Below are positions 38,101 through 51,218 of a DNA stretch of 64,000 bases, piece after piece. Both the position numbers and the translations under genes were made by a program. This DNA is from Heterodera schachtii (taxonomy: Eukaryota; Nematoda; Chromadorea; Rhabditida; Heteroderidae). Under the pieces are notes generated by a model. It searched no databases, had not been told where the DNA came from, and saw only the letters and a list, made by a program, of their open reading frames with translations. Position 1 is the stretch's first letter; each line of letters opens with the position of its first letter. The stretch covers positions 1,314,810 through 1,378,809 of the forward strand of contig SIJG01000019.1 in the NCBI GenBank assembly GCA_023374025.1, written 5' to 3'.

Positions 38101-41100
38101 TATACAATTATTATTTTGTTTAAAAATGCTAAATTTAAAAGTAAAAAATTTACTTTTGCAAAATTTTATAATGCAAAACAAGATAAACCACAAGAAAGCG
38201 AGAGATTAACAAAAAATAAATTTAACAATTAATAATAAATAACTATTTGATTTGGTGTTTGTGCTATCTTCTTTAAAATTAAATCTTTAAATACCAAAAC
38301 AAAGTTAAATTTTTCACATAAAGGCATAAAATCCAACAATAATTGATTAAATCACCGACCGTACAATTTATTTATTTCATAAAATATAAAAGTTGCAAGT
38401 AACGTTAAATTAAAACGTTGAAGAAAATTTTCAAAATGTGAATTTTCTTAAACTAATTCACTTGAAATTATTATTTTAGGCAAAAATGCATAATTTTTGT
38501 TAATTGAAAAATCGTACAAATACATAATCCAATGTGTACTTAATTTTCCTAGTTCAACCGTGTGAACGAGCTTGAAAAATATAAATTAAGAAATAAAAAT
38601 ATATGAGAAAATGAATATATTAAAGAAAAATATCGGTGTCAAAAAATATTAAAAAAACAAAAAGTAGGAGAATTCAATTAAATTTTATTAACTGGACACT
38701 CACTGGCGTGGACATCATATGTTTTCTGGTGAAAAAACAAGGATCTTTAATTAAATAATTTTCTATTGCCAAAATTAAGAAAATTACTTCTAAATATTTT
38801 TTAAAAGAAACCTTAATAATTTCTATTGAAGCTATTAATTAATGCTTTTCCATTCATAAAGAGAAATACTTAATTTTTCAAATTAATAAAAATACAACAA
38901 AAGTTCATATGAATAAAATTTAAAAGCAAATTTAATTGTGTATTTAATAAATTTATAATTTGCAAGAAAAATTCATTGTGAGTAATTGATGAAATGCAAA
39001 TAATAAAAAATAGAAATGAATAATCTTTTTAGAAAAAGTTTGTCAAAAATTGACATAAATATTGAAAAGGAAGTTTATATGTAAAGTGTGCTATAATTTT
39101 TTTTTTTTGCATTCTTTTAATTATTTCTAATAAATTTCTCAAAATTTTTAAACAGTCAATGTTGTAAAAATAATATCCGAAAAACTTAAATGTTAGATTG
39201 CTTATAATTTTATATGTATTTATTTTCTATTAATCACTATACTATGATCATTCTTTTTTTGTTGTTTTTTTTTTTGCAATATTTCAATGTTTAGTATTTT
39301 TAAGCTTTTCTATGCATTTAATCTTGAATATAGGAATACAAAAAATGATAATAAGTTGAAAAGACTATTGTTTTATTAAATCTTATTTAATTTTTTTGAA
39401 TTTATCGGGCTTTAATTTTATTAAACATCAAATAATTCATTGAATTATTTAGATAAATAAATATTTATTATGAATATTTATTTTTAGATATTTTAAGAAA
39501 TTAATTATAAATATTTATTAAATAGTTTTTGTAGTCATTTCGTTTGGGTTCTGCAATGAGCGTTATTTTACTTAAAATATCTGTTTTAACTATCTTTATT
39601 ATTTATTAATTAAATTATCAACGGCTCTATTAGCTTTTTTCATTTCCTGTTTTTAAATTATTTTAGTAAATTTATTTTTAATTTATTCTTTTACTTTCGT
39701 TATTATTTTATCATTATTCTAATATTTTTAGTATCTTATTTTTATCTTTAGCTGTTTTATTTGAAAATACATTGCAATATTTATTTGTTTTGTTATAACA
39801 TTTATTTTTGTGTATTTTAGGTACTTTTGTTTTTCTTAATTTAAATAGGTATTTATTTGAGGTATTGATTAATTGGTGGACATTTTCATTATATGCTTTG
39901 TATGCAAAATAAAATTAAACTTTTATAAATATGTCTTTTATTTTTTCAAGCTCACTTGGGTGTTTTAACGGGAAATCCATCGTTCGTAAATAATTCCATA
40001 GAATTATTGTATTTGAAATATATTAAAATGATAAACCATTTTTAGCTTTGCAAATTTAATTTTCAATTGAATAATTTAAAGATTTGTCATTTCTTCAATT
40101 AAATTAATTATACTTTTTTAAATTTCTTACATTGATAAAATACATTTTTTCTTTGTTTTCACAATAATTATTCAGATTTATTTTTTCATATGACTATATT
40201 GGATTTTAAATTAATCTGACTTATTATTTTCTTGTAATATCATATAAATATTTTATTTATAATAATTGTTCTTAAATTTTCGTTGCATAGTTTGCCTTCC
40301 GATAATTTCTCAAATTTATTATTTTAAATTAAGTAAAATTAAAATGATAGATATTTGATAAAAATTGTAATCAAATCATTTTAAATAAATTTTAATAATT
40401 TAGTTATTTCATCGCTTGCTTTTATCAATTTAGATAAAAATTAATTTTTTATTTTGTTAATCTCTCGATTTTCGTGGCTGTTTTTTTGAACTTAGGCTTC
40501 AATGGTAATTTAATTGTTTCTGATTATAAATATATTATCAAAAATAAGGCTTTGTAATATATTGAAGCCTATGATTAGTTCTATTTTTACAATACATTTT
40601 TGATACGATAAATATATTTAAATATTTCAGTTAGTGTTTGATTTTACGCCATTAGTGTAATATTTTCTTTTTGTATTTTAATTATTTTTTTGAAAATTTA
40701 CATCAAATGTCGAACTATTATTGTGAAATTTATCGTTTAAATTATTAATAAGTCCTTAAATCACTATATTATTAATTTTTAAGTTTCAAAACACCAGAGT
40801 TTATGAGATTTAATAGTTTAATTTTTTGGTATTTTACGAATTCAGCGAATAAAACAATTTGAATGTAAATATTTTGCTTTTATTCATCATACATTATATT
40901 TGCTTCTGTTTTGTTTTAAAAATATTTTTGTTTTTTTTTTGGAATCAAATAAATGATAAATTACTTATAATTCTCACGATTATTATCTTTCATTGTTTAT
41001 CCGATACGCATATAATACTTTACTTTTCATTTAATACCCTAACAATTTCTCGTATTCATTTGGATCGCCATTTAACAATTAATTAATTTTTAATTTTTCA

Positions 41101-41284
41101 CATTTAACAATTTTCGCCGAGAATTGATGTCTTTTTTTTTACATATTTTGCACATTTTTAAATTAATTGTCGTTGTTTGTTGTATTTTCAATTTTTATTT
41201 CTTCATTTTAAAATAATTAATTTTTTAATATAAACTCCGAGAGCTTTTAATTCATTAATACATTTACTTTTTTTTATTAATTAA
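32123..41284. other. Gene desert: T-rich to ~32.6 kb, A-rich to ~39.06 kb, then T-rich
   Basis: No gene model. The T-rich domain left of the LTR element resumes right of it, as expected for insertion into existing DNA. GC-richer islets occur near 32737-32767 (palindrome ACCACGAACGTGGT), 34600-34670 and 38693-38720. The 12-mer TGGACACTCACT is shared by 32737 and 38693. Confidence 0.6.
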
Positions 41285-41434
41285 AACTTTATATTCTATT
41301 TTGTGTCTGTGATCGGTGAATTACCATTTTTGTTTGAAGCGTCACTTTCCGAATCAACGGATATGGGTGCAAGAGGCAAGAACAGCAAAAGTGCGCTTGG
41401 ACGTTTGAAAAACACCATTTTTATATATGAATAA
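41285..41434 (+). other. Coding-like islet, 49 open codons to TAA
   Basis: A GC-richer patch (about 41310-41410) in which one frame reads GELPFLFEASLSESTDMGAR followed by a basic GKNSKSALGRLKN stretch before TAA. It has no acceptor AG just upstream and no ATG until mid-frame, so it may be a terminal exon of an unseen gene or chance. Confidence 0.2.
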
Positions 41435-44400
41435 GGGTAAAAACAAATTTAAATGATAAAAAGGAATAAAATGAAAACAATAAAATTAATTTAAATGACA
41501 TTAATTCTGATTATAACATGATTTACTAAAAGGGCTAAATTTTGAAGCCCAATGTTAAGCAAAGATTTCAAAAATATAAGTTAAGTAAATTTAAAGGAAA
41601 TAACTGAGATGAAATATATATTAAATAGAAATAAATTATGAATTAACAAAATGTTGTTTGATTAAAAATAAAAGTGTCCTTCACCTTTTAAAAGCTTAGC
41701 AACAAAGTATTTTTAACCAATTCTTAAAAAAAATTCAAATCATTGTAAATTTAAATCTTTCGTTATAATCTTTAAATATTTTTTAAGTTTTAAATGTATT
41801 AAATGTTAATTCTGTAATAAAATAAATGAAGTCTTTTTGGTTCTCACTTTTAATAAATTAATTTAAATAAAAATATTTTCTTAAAATTTATTTTGTTATT
41901 TTTAAATTAAATTTTAATAATAACTTAACAGATCCAATAAGATAAGCGAAAAAGAAACATTATTTCAATAGAAAGATGTTTAAACTATGCTTAAACAGAA
42001 ATGCTTAGTATCTAATGATAATGTTTCATCCAAAAAATTAATTAAAATAAAATAAATAATTTAAAAACTATAAAATTAACCAATAATTTAATATTTTTGT
42101 TATACAAGCTTTTTCCTGATCCATTTAATCAATATTTTTTATTAATCTTCTTAAACAACTTAAAATACTTTTTGTAAAATCAATAAATTTGTATAAAACT
42201 TATGTCAAAAAACGAATAATCAGAATTTTAACAGCCTTACAATAAAAACATAAAAGAATAAAGTTCTTTTATATTTTTTTTTGTAAGTTGTAGACAATAT
42301 TATTTAAAATTGAAATCATATATTCAGAGATGAATCCATATCATATAAATTATTTTATTCTTTATTGGAAAATTTAAATTTATACGAATAAAAGTTTGCA
42401 TACACAATTTTTAACGCGTAAGTATTGCAAATAAGCATGTTGCATCGATTAGCATCTCTTGTTATTAAAAATATGAAATTATATTTATTAATTCATAAAA
42501 AATATACAATACTCAGGATTTATTTATTTTTGAAAAACAAAACGAATAAGCCAAGAAAAGAAACCCTACATGTTTTCTCCTTTTTTCCCTCTAGTTGAAA
42601 ACTAATTTTTTTTTAATCACAGTACATTTAATTTGCGCAAAGTTGGTTATAATTGCTTATCTAAAATCTTTTTTTAATTATTATTTTTTCTTTTTCTCGT
42701 GCTGAGTGTTTTCGTATGTTCAAAATTAGACCTCTTAATTGTTTTCTTTTGTGTTTATGATTTTTATGTTTTTATTTAATAAAAATTATAATTTAAAAAT
42801 TTAGTTTAGTATTATTATCATGTTTTCTAGGTAATTTATTAATTTCATTTAACCTATTTATTTAAGTTTTAAGTTTATTTACCTTTATTTTTAATAAAAT
42901 TTTTAAATCTATATATTTTTTGCTTTTATTTAAATATTCGGTTTCTTGTATGAAAGCTGCGGAATAACCAAAATAAATTGAAATTATAGCATATCATTAA
43001 TATCCTAATTAACCAAATTTTTTCTTCTCGCGTAATGGATTGTTCTTCTTTTGGTAAACTTAATTCCTTTGAATGATAATATTTAGTGTTTTAATTCTGA
43101 ATCTATTTTATTTTTATTATGTAATGAATTTAAATATAAATTTTCTTCATTGTCTTTGATTTTTTGTAGAATTTGATATTTTCTTATAGACATCAAATAT
43201 ATTATTACAAAAAAACTTTAACTAATTCATTAAAATCTAGGCGCTTTTGCTTCTTTTTATCCTTGTTCGCATTTTTATAATAATGAAAGTTTAGGCTTGG
43301 TTCTCATTTATTTTTTGCTTTGAATCATTTTACTATTTATTCTTAATGTAATTTTATTAAAGTTTTAAACATATTATTTAGTTAAGAATGAATATAAATG
43401 AAGCAAACCTATATAATTTTTATTTTTATTTTATTTTCAATATATTTTACTGTATTCCCTGGTGTTTTTTAAAGCTAAAAATTTTTTTAGAAAAAACGGT
43501 ATAGAAAATTTAAGCTTTGTCTGTTAAGTTGCGAAATAATTTTATCCATTTTTATGGTCTACAGATGAATCTAAATCGGTGTTTCTTTTCTTTTAAAAAT
43601 AAATTATAAAAATGTTAGCATGCTATAATTATAAATTATTCGCCTATCATGTATAAATTAAGTTAATTCTTTTTATTGTAGTGATTGTATTATCATTAAG
43701 ATCATATATTGTTACTAAAAAAATCTTTATTAAATCAAAGCACAGTTATACCTTTATCATTGTTATAAACTAATGATTGGTTGATTTTTTATTAAAATCT
43801 ATATTAATTGTTTATTAGTAAAACCTTATAAATAATTTTCATTTTCTGCATTTTTTCTTGTGAAATTCACGGTAACTCAGATAAATGAGCATTTGTTCTT
43901 TTATATTTAAGAAACCAATAGAGTAAATTTCTAAAATTGACCATAACTTTAATAATCATTATTTTATTAATTTATAAATTTTCAAAATATTTATGCTCTA
44001 TTTAGTGTCAAATAATTATATGCTTCTGCGGCAATCGCGCACCGATGTCAGAGACTGGTGAAAAACCTATGAAATAATAAATTTTTTAGGAACATTTCTT
44101 TATTTATATTTGTTTTCTAAATTTTTTCTCGTGGTAATAGATTTTGTATGTTGATCGCTTGCTGTCAGCAGATAGGTAGTTTTATTTTATAAATTTTTAG
44201 CAATTGTTTTTTTTTTTAAATTTACGAGTAAAAATTGTTGTCAACAAATATTGTGTTTAAAGGATCTGTGTAAAATCTTAAACATTTTTTTCTTAAGTTT
44301 AAACCAATGTTTGTCATATAAAACTATCAAAATTTAATTTCTGGGTTTTTAGGGATCAAAAACCCTCATCAAAGTGATAATAATAATTTATTTAATTGTC

Positions 44401-47400
44401 GGCTAACATAACTTAAAATTGAAAAATTTTTGGTTGGGTTTTGTTAAAAGGAATGAAATTTTATGAATTTGTTAAAGAAAAGTTTTTTAAAAATATTCTC
44501 GTTTTTTACAAATATTTATTTTAAAATTTGAACTACATGGATTCATAATTAATTTTTCAAATTCTTTGCATTTTTATTCTTTTTTATTCATTGATGAAAA
44601 AAAATTATTTTTCTCTTTGAGCTTTTTTGGTTTTTTCTTAAACTAGATAAATTTTTTGGGCTTAATATTATTTATTTATAAGATTTTTTATTTAAATGTA
44701 AAATACAATAATGATTCATTGAGATATTTAATTATTACTTTTTAATTTTACTTCATGATCTTTTTACTGTATATTTAAAATGGTCAAGTTTAAATATATT
44801 TTCTTACTTTTTTCCTTTTCTTTTAAATATAATTTGAGAAATTTGTATTTATTATTTGTTTGGTAAATTTAAATTATTAACTAATATTCGGCTTTCAGTT
44901 ATTTACTAAGTTACGAAATTCAAATATTTATTAAGATTCCTTTTTATAAATTGTACATTCTTTTAATTTTAACAAATATTTATTATTATCTAAATATCAA
45001 TAGCGTTTTATTTTTATTTGTAAGATAGCTTTATAATTGGTTTTATTTCTTAATTATAAATTCTTGATTTTATAATAATTGATATGTTTTTTTTAAATTT
45101 ATTATCACTTTAGTTCTATTGATTACAAAACAAAAATAATATTGTTCTTTTACTACAAGAATATGATAGTTTAATATAGATTAGTGTCCCGACCCACATG
45201 GTGAAAACACATGGTTCGTCGTCAACTTGCCCAGTTGTTATTAAAAATAATATTTCTTATATTTTGTTTCAGGAAATTCATATAAATTGTTACATTAATT
45301 TTATTTTACAAAAACATGTTAGGAAAAATGATCAAAATTTTTAAAATTATTAACATTTTTTGAGAGGTGAATTGTTTTTATATAATGAAATTTTACATAA
45401 TTAACCGTTAATCATTTAACTGAATTAGTTTTTAATCAGATATAAACTGGTCGTTATCTTGACTTTCATCTCTTTATGAAAATTGACGCATTATGAAGAT
45501 TTATTATAATTATTTTTAAAAATATTTCATAAATAAATTAAATGCCTTTTATATTAAAGTTCGTGCTTTATATGTTTATTTTATTTTAATAAAGGTATCT
45601 TCCGTACATCTGATTGCTTTTATAATTACTGGAAGAGTATAATCATTTTAAATGCTATTGAATAATACTGTATTATGTTTTATTTGTTTAAAATTTTTTT
45701 TCAATAATGAAATGAGTTTTTCTTTTTAAAAAAGTAAAATGAAAAATATCAGTTTTTACACCAAAAATATAAAAAGATACCATAAAATCACCAAAAGTTG
45801 GAATTAAAAGAGATAAATTTGTTGTTTAACTTACTTAATAAAAATAATTTAAAATTATGTAATAAAAATTATAAATTATAAAATTAACTAGGAATCTGCA
45901 TAAATAAAAACTCAAAAATACTTAATTTACTATAAATTAATTTTATTATTCAAACTGAATGGCCCCGCCTTATAGCTACCATCAAAATTCACCGGTGTGG
46001 ATATTATATGCAAATATGAAGCGGAACTAATTAATTCTAATAAATTATAAATAACAAAAAAATTAGTTGACATCCATAAAATATTTCTTATGCATAGAAC
46101 TCCAAATTAAAACTGTGCAATAGAACCAAAAGTGTGATAATTCTGATGATAAAACCAAAGTACAAAATAATACAAAGTATAGATAAAATGATAATTACTA
46201 ATCAAAGAATTTTTAAAACCTCATTTTTAAATAATGCAAAATTTTTCAATTATATAAATAAAATAAATAGTTGATAAAATAGAAAATATTTCTTAGCAAA
46301 TTTTCATGAATTGTTATTTAAATGAAAGCTTAAGCATGGTAATGATAATAAAATTAAAAATAAATAAAACACAATTTCAAAATCGATTAATTAAAATAAT
46401 ATAAAAAAATGAAATTAAACATAAATCATTATAAAAATCGAGATATGGACATTTGTCAAAAAAAAAATTTAATTTATCTAAACAAACAAAATATATAAAT
46501 ATATACATAAAAACTACGCATAGAACAAGCAGAAAATTATATGATTAAGGCACAAAATATAAAATATTAAAATAAATAAATACATAATAAAAACCTAAAA
46601 ACAATCACCCAAACACGAGATCTATTTATGTTTATTCCTATTAACAATAAAAGTATTTTTCGAGTAAATATTTAATTTAAAAAAATTAAAAGGAAAACTT
46701 ATTAAAATAATATAGTAAAAAAAATTAATAATTACATTAACCTAGCTCTAAAATGAGAAACAAATTAAATTAAAAAAATACTATTATAAACACAAAAAAA
46801 GGTTGTCAAATTCATATAATATTTTACTAAATATATTGACTTGTCATAAAAATCACATTAAAAATGAACCCATTTTCCATTGAAATATTGGCGCAAATGT
46901 CGCGAGAGAGCTATATTTAAAAACACTAAAATTCTATAAACAAATTTTTTATTTTTTAATACTATACCTAATTGATAACGATAAATTTCAACTAATATAT
47001 AAAAACATTTATTATGAAAATAAAAACGCTTACAAAATAATTTATCTGACAAATTAAAAACTTAGGCTAAGATTTCTACGATTTTTACAATTCTTTAAAT
47101 TTACAAAAAAGTTCATGTTGCAACATAAATATAAAAATAATTAACTTTACCGAGTTGAAGTTTTTTCCTATTTGAATTTTTCTTTTATATTTTTTGCATT
47201 TTTAGAATATTAATTTAAATTCAATATTATGTATATTTTGAATATTTAATCTTTTTATAACAATTAAATTGTTTTATTTTAATTATTAAACTAGGTAAAA
47301 GAAATATTTGTGGAAAATCGGGAAAAGTATAATAAAATCCATGTATGGCTTTCAATGATTTGATTTGTTTCCTTTTGATTCTGAGTTTCGTCCGGCGATC

Positions 47401-48000
47401 TTCAAAGTTATTAGAATGTATTTTTTATGAACATTTGTATTTAATTAATTAGTAAATTCTTCATATAATTTTAATTTATTTTATAATTTTCATGGTTTGA
47501 ACTTTGTTTGATATTCGCAAACTCATTAAAGGATTATTTAAATACATTTTTTCTAGCTAGAAAATTTATTATTTCTAATTTAGTTCTGTTAATTAAAAGT
47601 ATTCTAGCATTCTCCAATTAATATTTTAAAATTGATTTATATTATGAGTTTCAGCTTTTAATCATTATCTAGATGCTCGTATTGAAAATATTTTTATTTT
47701 TAACTTATATCCATTTTTTAGACATTTTGTGTTTAATTATTTAAAATAATCTGAGTGATTCAAAAAATTTATAGTAATTTTTTACATGTCTATATTATTT
47801 TTGTAATATTATATATTTTTTAAAGTGTACGAGGAAGAGAAGATCATTTAATTTGTTTTGGCGATTTTGGCATTCCGTTTAAATATTTTTTAAATCGTTT
47901 CATTCTTTTGTACTTTTTCAATTATTATTATTGTCTTTTTATGTGCACACAATTTTTCATCTTTACAAATATAATTTATCGCCCTTAAAAAATAAAGTTA
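41435..48000. other. Gene desert with short alternating strand-composition blocks
   Basis: A-rich 41.42-42.56, T-rich to 45.72, A-rich to 47.15, T-rich to about 48.0 kb. Open frames such as 46858-47052 (minus) are low-complexity. No gene accepted. Confidence 0.55.
45198..45344 (+). other. Coding-like micro-ORF, 48 codons
   Basis: ATG-to-TAA frame starting MVKTHGSSSTCPVV at a GC-richer islet that carries two direct CACATGG words (around 45194 and 45209). The distal half is AT-rich. No homology recognised. Confidence 0.15.
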
Positions 48001-48133
48001 TAAACCAAAAATTGACTTTGTGTTGACACTTAAAAAAGTTGTGACCATTTATCCGAATTAATTTCCTCCCCATCGCCGACGACCCAAATACCCGAGAAAT
48101 CGTACTTGGCGCTCCTGGCCGAAACCCGGAAAT

Positions 48134-48919
48134 TTGAGGAATTTCCGCTTGAATCAGAACCGAACATACGTTCTGGCGGCAAGACCGCCAGAGGATGGAA
48201 ATCACGGACGTGAAGTTGCCTTATGGAATCGTTTTCAATTCGAAGGAGTGCAAAATGAAAATGCAAATTTGGGGAGGCCAGTAGCGCAATCCAGTTCAAT
48301 TTCGGGAAATGCAGGGGTACAAAATCGAATTGTAATGGATGAAAGCCCACACATTTCGTATGAGCATAATCCTAGAAATCGGGCTGGACAAGCACATGAA
48401 ATGAGAGAGAGACAAAATATACTATACGAAGAATTAATGGAAATTTTGGAAAGACAAGTTCTAAGAAATGAAAATGAATTTTTGGGAGGCCGAGAAGTGC
48501 CGGTAGAGCAGCGAAATGAGCAGAGAAATGGACGAAATGTCGAAAACCTGCATTGGCACCATAGGGCACATGAAAATGAGCACGATGGCCGCCACTTCGA
48601 AAGAAACAATCAATTTTATAATCCGCGGTACGAAATGAACCCGAGACAAGAACAGTACACGAATTCTGAACAAGGGAGAAACCGCAGGGAATATGGTCGA
48701 TTTCAAAGTCATGAACAAAACTTTCCCAGGCCAAATCAGTTTGAGAGAAATCTTTTAATGAATCCCATGGTACCGGTCGAGACAAACCCAAGAAATATGG
48801 ATAATTTGGCTTTTCAAATGTACCGCATGACTTTGGCAACACAGTATGCAAGTGTTCTCAGAGAAATACCGACGATTGAAGGCACCGAGGGCGAGATAAG
48901 ATTCAAGATTTCTTTTTAA
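48134..48919 (+). pseudogene. Gag N-terminal region (Asn/Arg/Glu-rich), frameshifted into the gag core
   Basis: About 260 codons from a TTG; the first in-frame ATG is at 48335-48337. Composition is strongly biased to Asn, Arg, Glu and Gln, with a helical patch (ILYEELMEILERQVL) near residues 95-110 and a hydrophobic end (AFQMYRMTLATQYASVL). Just before the TAA at 48917-48919 the frame leaves the family-like reading: around 48885-48905 the next frame continues with IQDFFLTVETLL, which joins directly to the gag core downstream. One indel therefore separates the two parts. Confidence 0.65.
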
Positions 48920-49677
48920 CGGTGGAAACGTTGTTAAGTGACTGGGAACCTGACAAGCAAATTAATGTCCTTAAAACGAGACTGCGGGGGAAAGCATTGA
49001 AAGCATTAAACATGGCACTCATAAAATTTGGTCCCGTTCCCCCCTTTAATATCCTAAAAACGGAAATAATGTCAACTTTGAAAGACACTGACTGCAGGGA
49101 GGCTTCAGCTTTTACTGAGCTCACTCAATTCGCCAAAAGAACAATGAATGAGGATTTAATGAGTTTTGGTAAAAAAATCTATCGTTTGGTCAAATGCTCA
49201 TACTCGGGATTAAATGCAACTCAAATTGACGAAATCGCAAAAAAGTTTTTCATTATGAACATAAACGACGGGGAACTGGCGAGATTTTTGGAGTGCCAAA
49301 ATAAACCGGAGCAAACATTTGATGAGATTTTGATGCTGGCAAACCGCATACATTTGGCAGACCCCGAAAAAGTCAAAGAGAGAATTGAGTCTAGGATGAG
49401 AAACGAACAACAAACCAGACCATTTCAGAGCAGAGCAAATTTGAACAGTAGAACTGAGTGGACTCCTGACCGAAATCGACCGCCGAATACCGGAAACTTT
49501 TGGGGGAATAGAAGGAATGAATTTGGTCGAGACAATCAAAATCAGAATTGGAGAAACCATCAAACGAATCAGTTCTCAGGCTCTAATGCCACGCCATTAA
49601 ATTCTGTCCAACCGAATAGGCAAACTGCTGAAAGAGCTAACCCGAGAAGCACAAACTCGATTTTTCTTAACAGGTAA
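48886..49677 (+). pseudogene. Retrotransposon gag core and basic tail
   Basis: Contains the capsid-type signature DWEPDKQINVLKTRLRGKA followed by a long helical region (FTELTQFAKRTMNEDLMSFG, IYRLVKCSYSGL) typical of Ty3/gypsy gag. The last third is rich in Arg, Asn and Gln (NRPPNTGNFWGNRRNEFGRD) and would bind nucleic acid without a CCHC zinc knuckle, as in some nematode elements. It stops at TAA 49675-49677. The protease frame is open from about 49671, so the two overlap by a few bases in the -1 register. No canonical slippery site lies in that overlap. Confidence 0.75.
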
Positions 49678-50402
49678 AAGAAGCAACAGAAGTGAATATT
49701 GGCCGTCTTGGAGTATCGGAGCATGAAAAGTTTTTCGATTCTCTGATCCTTCATACAAAAGCATTCCCGGCAGAGAACCCGGCCATTCCCCAAATTTCGG
49801 AATGCTTAACTTTGCATTTGTCCGTGATTGGAGTCACATCAAAGGCACTTACCGACTCCGGTGCCGAAACTGCGATTGTTAATCCGATTTTCTTGCACAC
49901 TTTGGCGAAGGAGAGAGGTGTGAATTTGTTGGACTGGGGGTTTAACCCAAATTCGGGAAACAGCAAGTTGCCATTTGAAGTTTTATCGTTCACTGACAGA
50001 AAAATTAATGTAATTGGAGTGATCAATGTCCCGGTACAAATGAAATCGGTTGAGTGTCGAATTCCTTGCCTCATAACACGTGAAGCATTTGCCTATGACC
50101 TTATTTTGGGCTCTACAGCTCTACACAACCTCGGATTTTACATTGGAAATACATTATCCGGGGAAATTTTTAATTTTCCCTCACAAAAAACGGATAAAAA
50201 ATACGGTCAAATGCATGAAGTTAAAGTGCTTAATTCTCATTATATTCCGCCTTTCTCATCCCATTTTGTTAGTGCTTACATAAACAATTTTCATTGTTTA
50301 GAAAAAGAAAATTTTCTAATTATGGAAAAAATGGACACGGAGTCACTGCTCGACTATGACGAGGACGACCAAGAAAAGTCGACGGAGCAGCTAAAAAAAT
50401 GA
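49671..50402 (+). pseudogene. Retroviral-type aspartic protease (retropepsin) region
   Basis: The catalytic motif is ALTDSGAETAIV near 49848-49880, followed by the strand LILGSTALHNLGF near 50100-50135, which matches the second conserved (I/L)LG segment of retropepsins. It would cleave the Gag-Pol polyprotein. An acidic stretch (DTESLLDYDEDDQEKSTEQ) precedes the end. The frame ends QLKK-TGA, with a run of seven A (50393-50399) directly before the stop; reading on in the -1 frame continues into the next pol segment. Confidence 0.8.
50393..50399 (+). promoter_or_regulatory. Candidate -1 ribosomal frameshift heptamer A AAA AAA
   Basis: In the protease frame the codons are CTA AAA AAA TGA, so the seven A form the X XXY YYZ pattern immediately before the stop. 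A -1 slip leads into the frame that begins ATG AGC at 50399 and carries the pol sequence. A sequencing indel in a homopolymer would look the same. Confidence 0.4.
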
Positions 50403-51068
50403 GCGGAGAGGAAGAGCAGTTGGCTTTGGAGAAATTGGGCGTGGTCGAAAGTGGAGACAAAGAAAATGTTGGACGGACGGACAAAAGTGACAAAATTGTA
50501 GTGGAGACTGGAGTCGTGGAGGCCGGAGAGAAAGGTTTGTTGCACATTTTGGTACATAATAAATCCTCTAATACATTGATGTTGGAGAGTGGCGATAAAA
50601 TTGGTACGGCAGAAGTGGTTGAAAAAATTTTCTAACCTGGAACTGAAATCATTTCTAATGAATTTGATGGTATTTTTCGGTCAAAAATTTTGACAGTGAA
50701 CACGAACCAAAAAAGAAACGATGAAAAATTTTCTGAATTATTGTCAGTTTTGAAAAATGATGTTGGTCCGCTTAAACAAAATGAACAGGAGTTAATTGAG
50801 AAATTTTGGTCCCAATTTTGTGACGTTTTGGTCTTGAATGAAGCTGAATTAACCCAGACTGAGTTGGCCGAGCATAAAATTGACACGGGTGATGCATCTC
50901 CAATAAAATGTCCCCCCCGCCCAATTCCATTTGGAATTCGTACTAAAGTTACTGAAATGTTGGAGGATTATTTGAGTAAAGGAAAAACAAAAAAAAACAA
51001 GTAAGCACCGCCATTTGCTGGTGGGACGCGTTGACGAGGATGGGTTGCACCAACTGCGCAACCTTTAA
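50399..51068 (+). pseudogene. Start of pol (pre-RT and first RT residues), stop-interrupted and truncated
   Basis: First part (50399-50635) is acidic and ends with GLLHILVHNKSSNTLMLESG ... GTAEVVEKIF, the conserved domain upstream of RT in nematode gypsy-like pol, then TAA. The same frame resumes after the stop and reaches ELAEHKIDTGDASPIKCPPR and PIPFGIRTKVTEML, which is the very beginning of RT. It runs into an A-rich stretch and TAA at 51002-51004. One frame over, a short coding-like tail (HLLVGRVDEDGLHQLRNL) continues to TAA 51066-51068. All RT catalytic motifs are missing, so either the element is internally deleted here and joined to its own 3' end, or it is truncated. Confidence 0.65.
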
Positions 51069-51218
51069 AATAATAAATTATTAGTTTTTTATTATATTTT
51101 TTAAATTATGACTTGGCCAAAGGGCGGCATTTGGCCGAAAACGGTTGGTAGCTGCTGAGCCATAAAATAAAGGACAATTGAATTTTTCGCTGTAAAAAAA
51201 TAGAAAATTTTTTTTTTT
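51069..51218. other. Short spacer between the retroelement and the minisatellite
   Basis: AT-rich with a GC-richer patch (GGGCGGCATTTGGCCGAAAACG near 51121). Nothing else recognised. Confidence 0.5.

Larger units (their letters stand above)
48030..51068 (+). mobile_element. Degenerate or internally deleted Ty3/gypsy-type retroelement: gag, protease, start of pol
   Basis: A block of higher GC and long plus-strand frames holds, in order, an Asn/Arg/Gln-rich gag N-terminus, a retrotransposon gag core, an aspartic protease and the region just before the RT domain. RT catalytic motifs, RNase H and integrase are absent, and no pair of LTRs was recognised. A TGGCGCTCCTGG word near 48104 could be a primer-binding site but no CA-ended LTR precedes it. 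It is unrelated at sequence level to the element at 27971-32117. Frames change four times along it. Confidence 0.75.

Noticed and set aside
48100..48125. TGGCGCTCCTGG as primer-binding site of the second element
   Set aside because: No LTR with a CA end directly upstream and no matching 3' LTR; left as a remark only.
48030..48851. Several minus-strand frames over 100 codons
   Set aside because: They are shadows of the plus-strand gag, whose motifs are recognisable.
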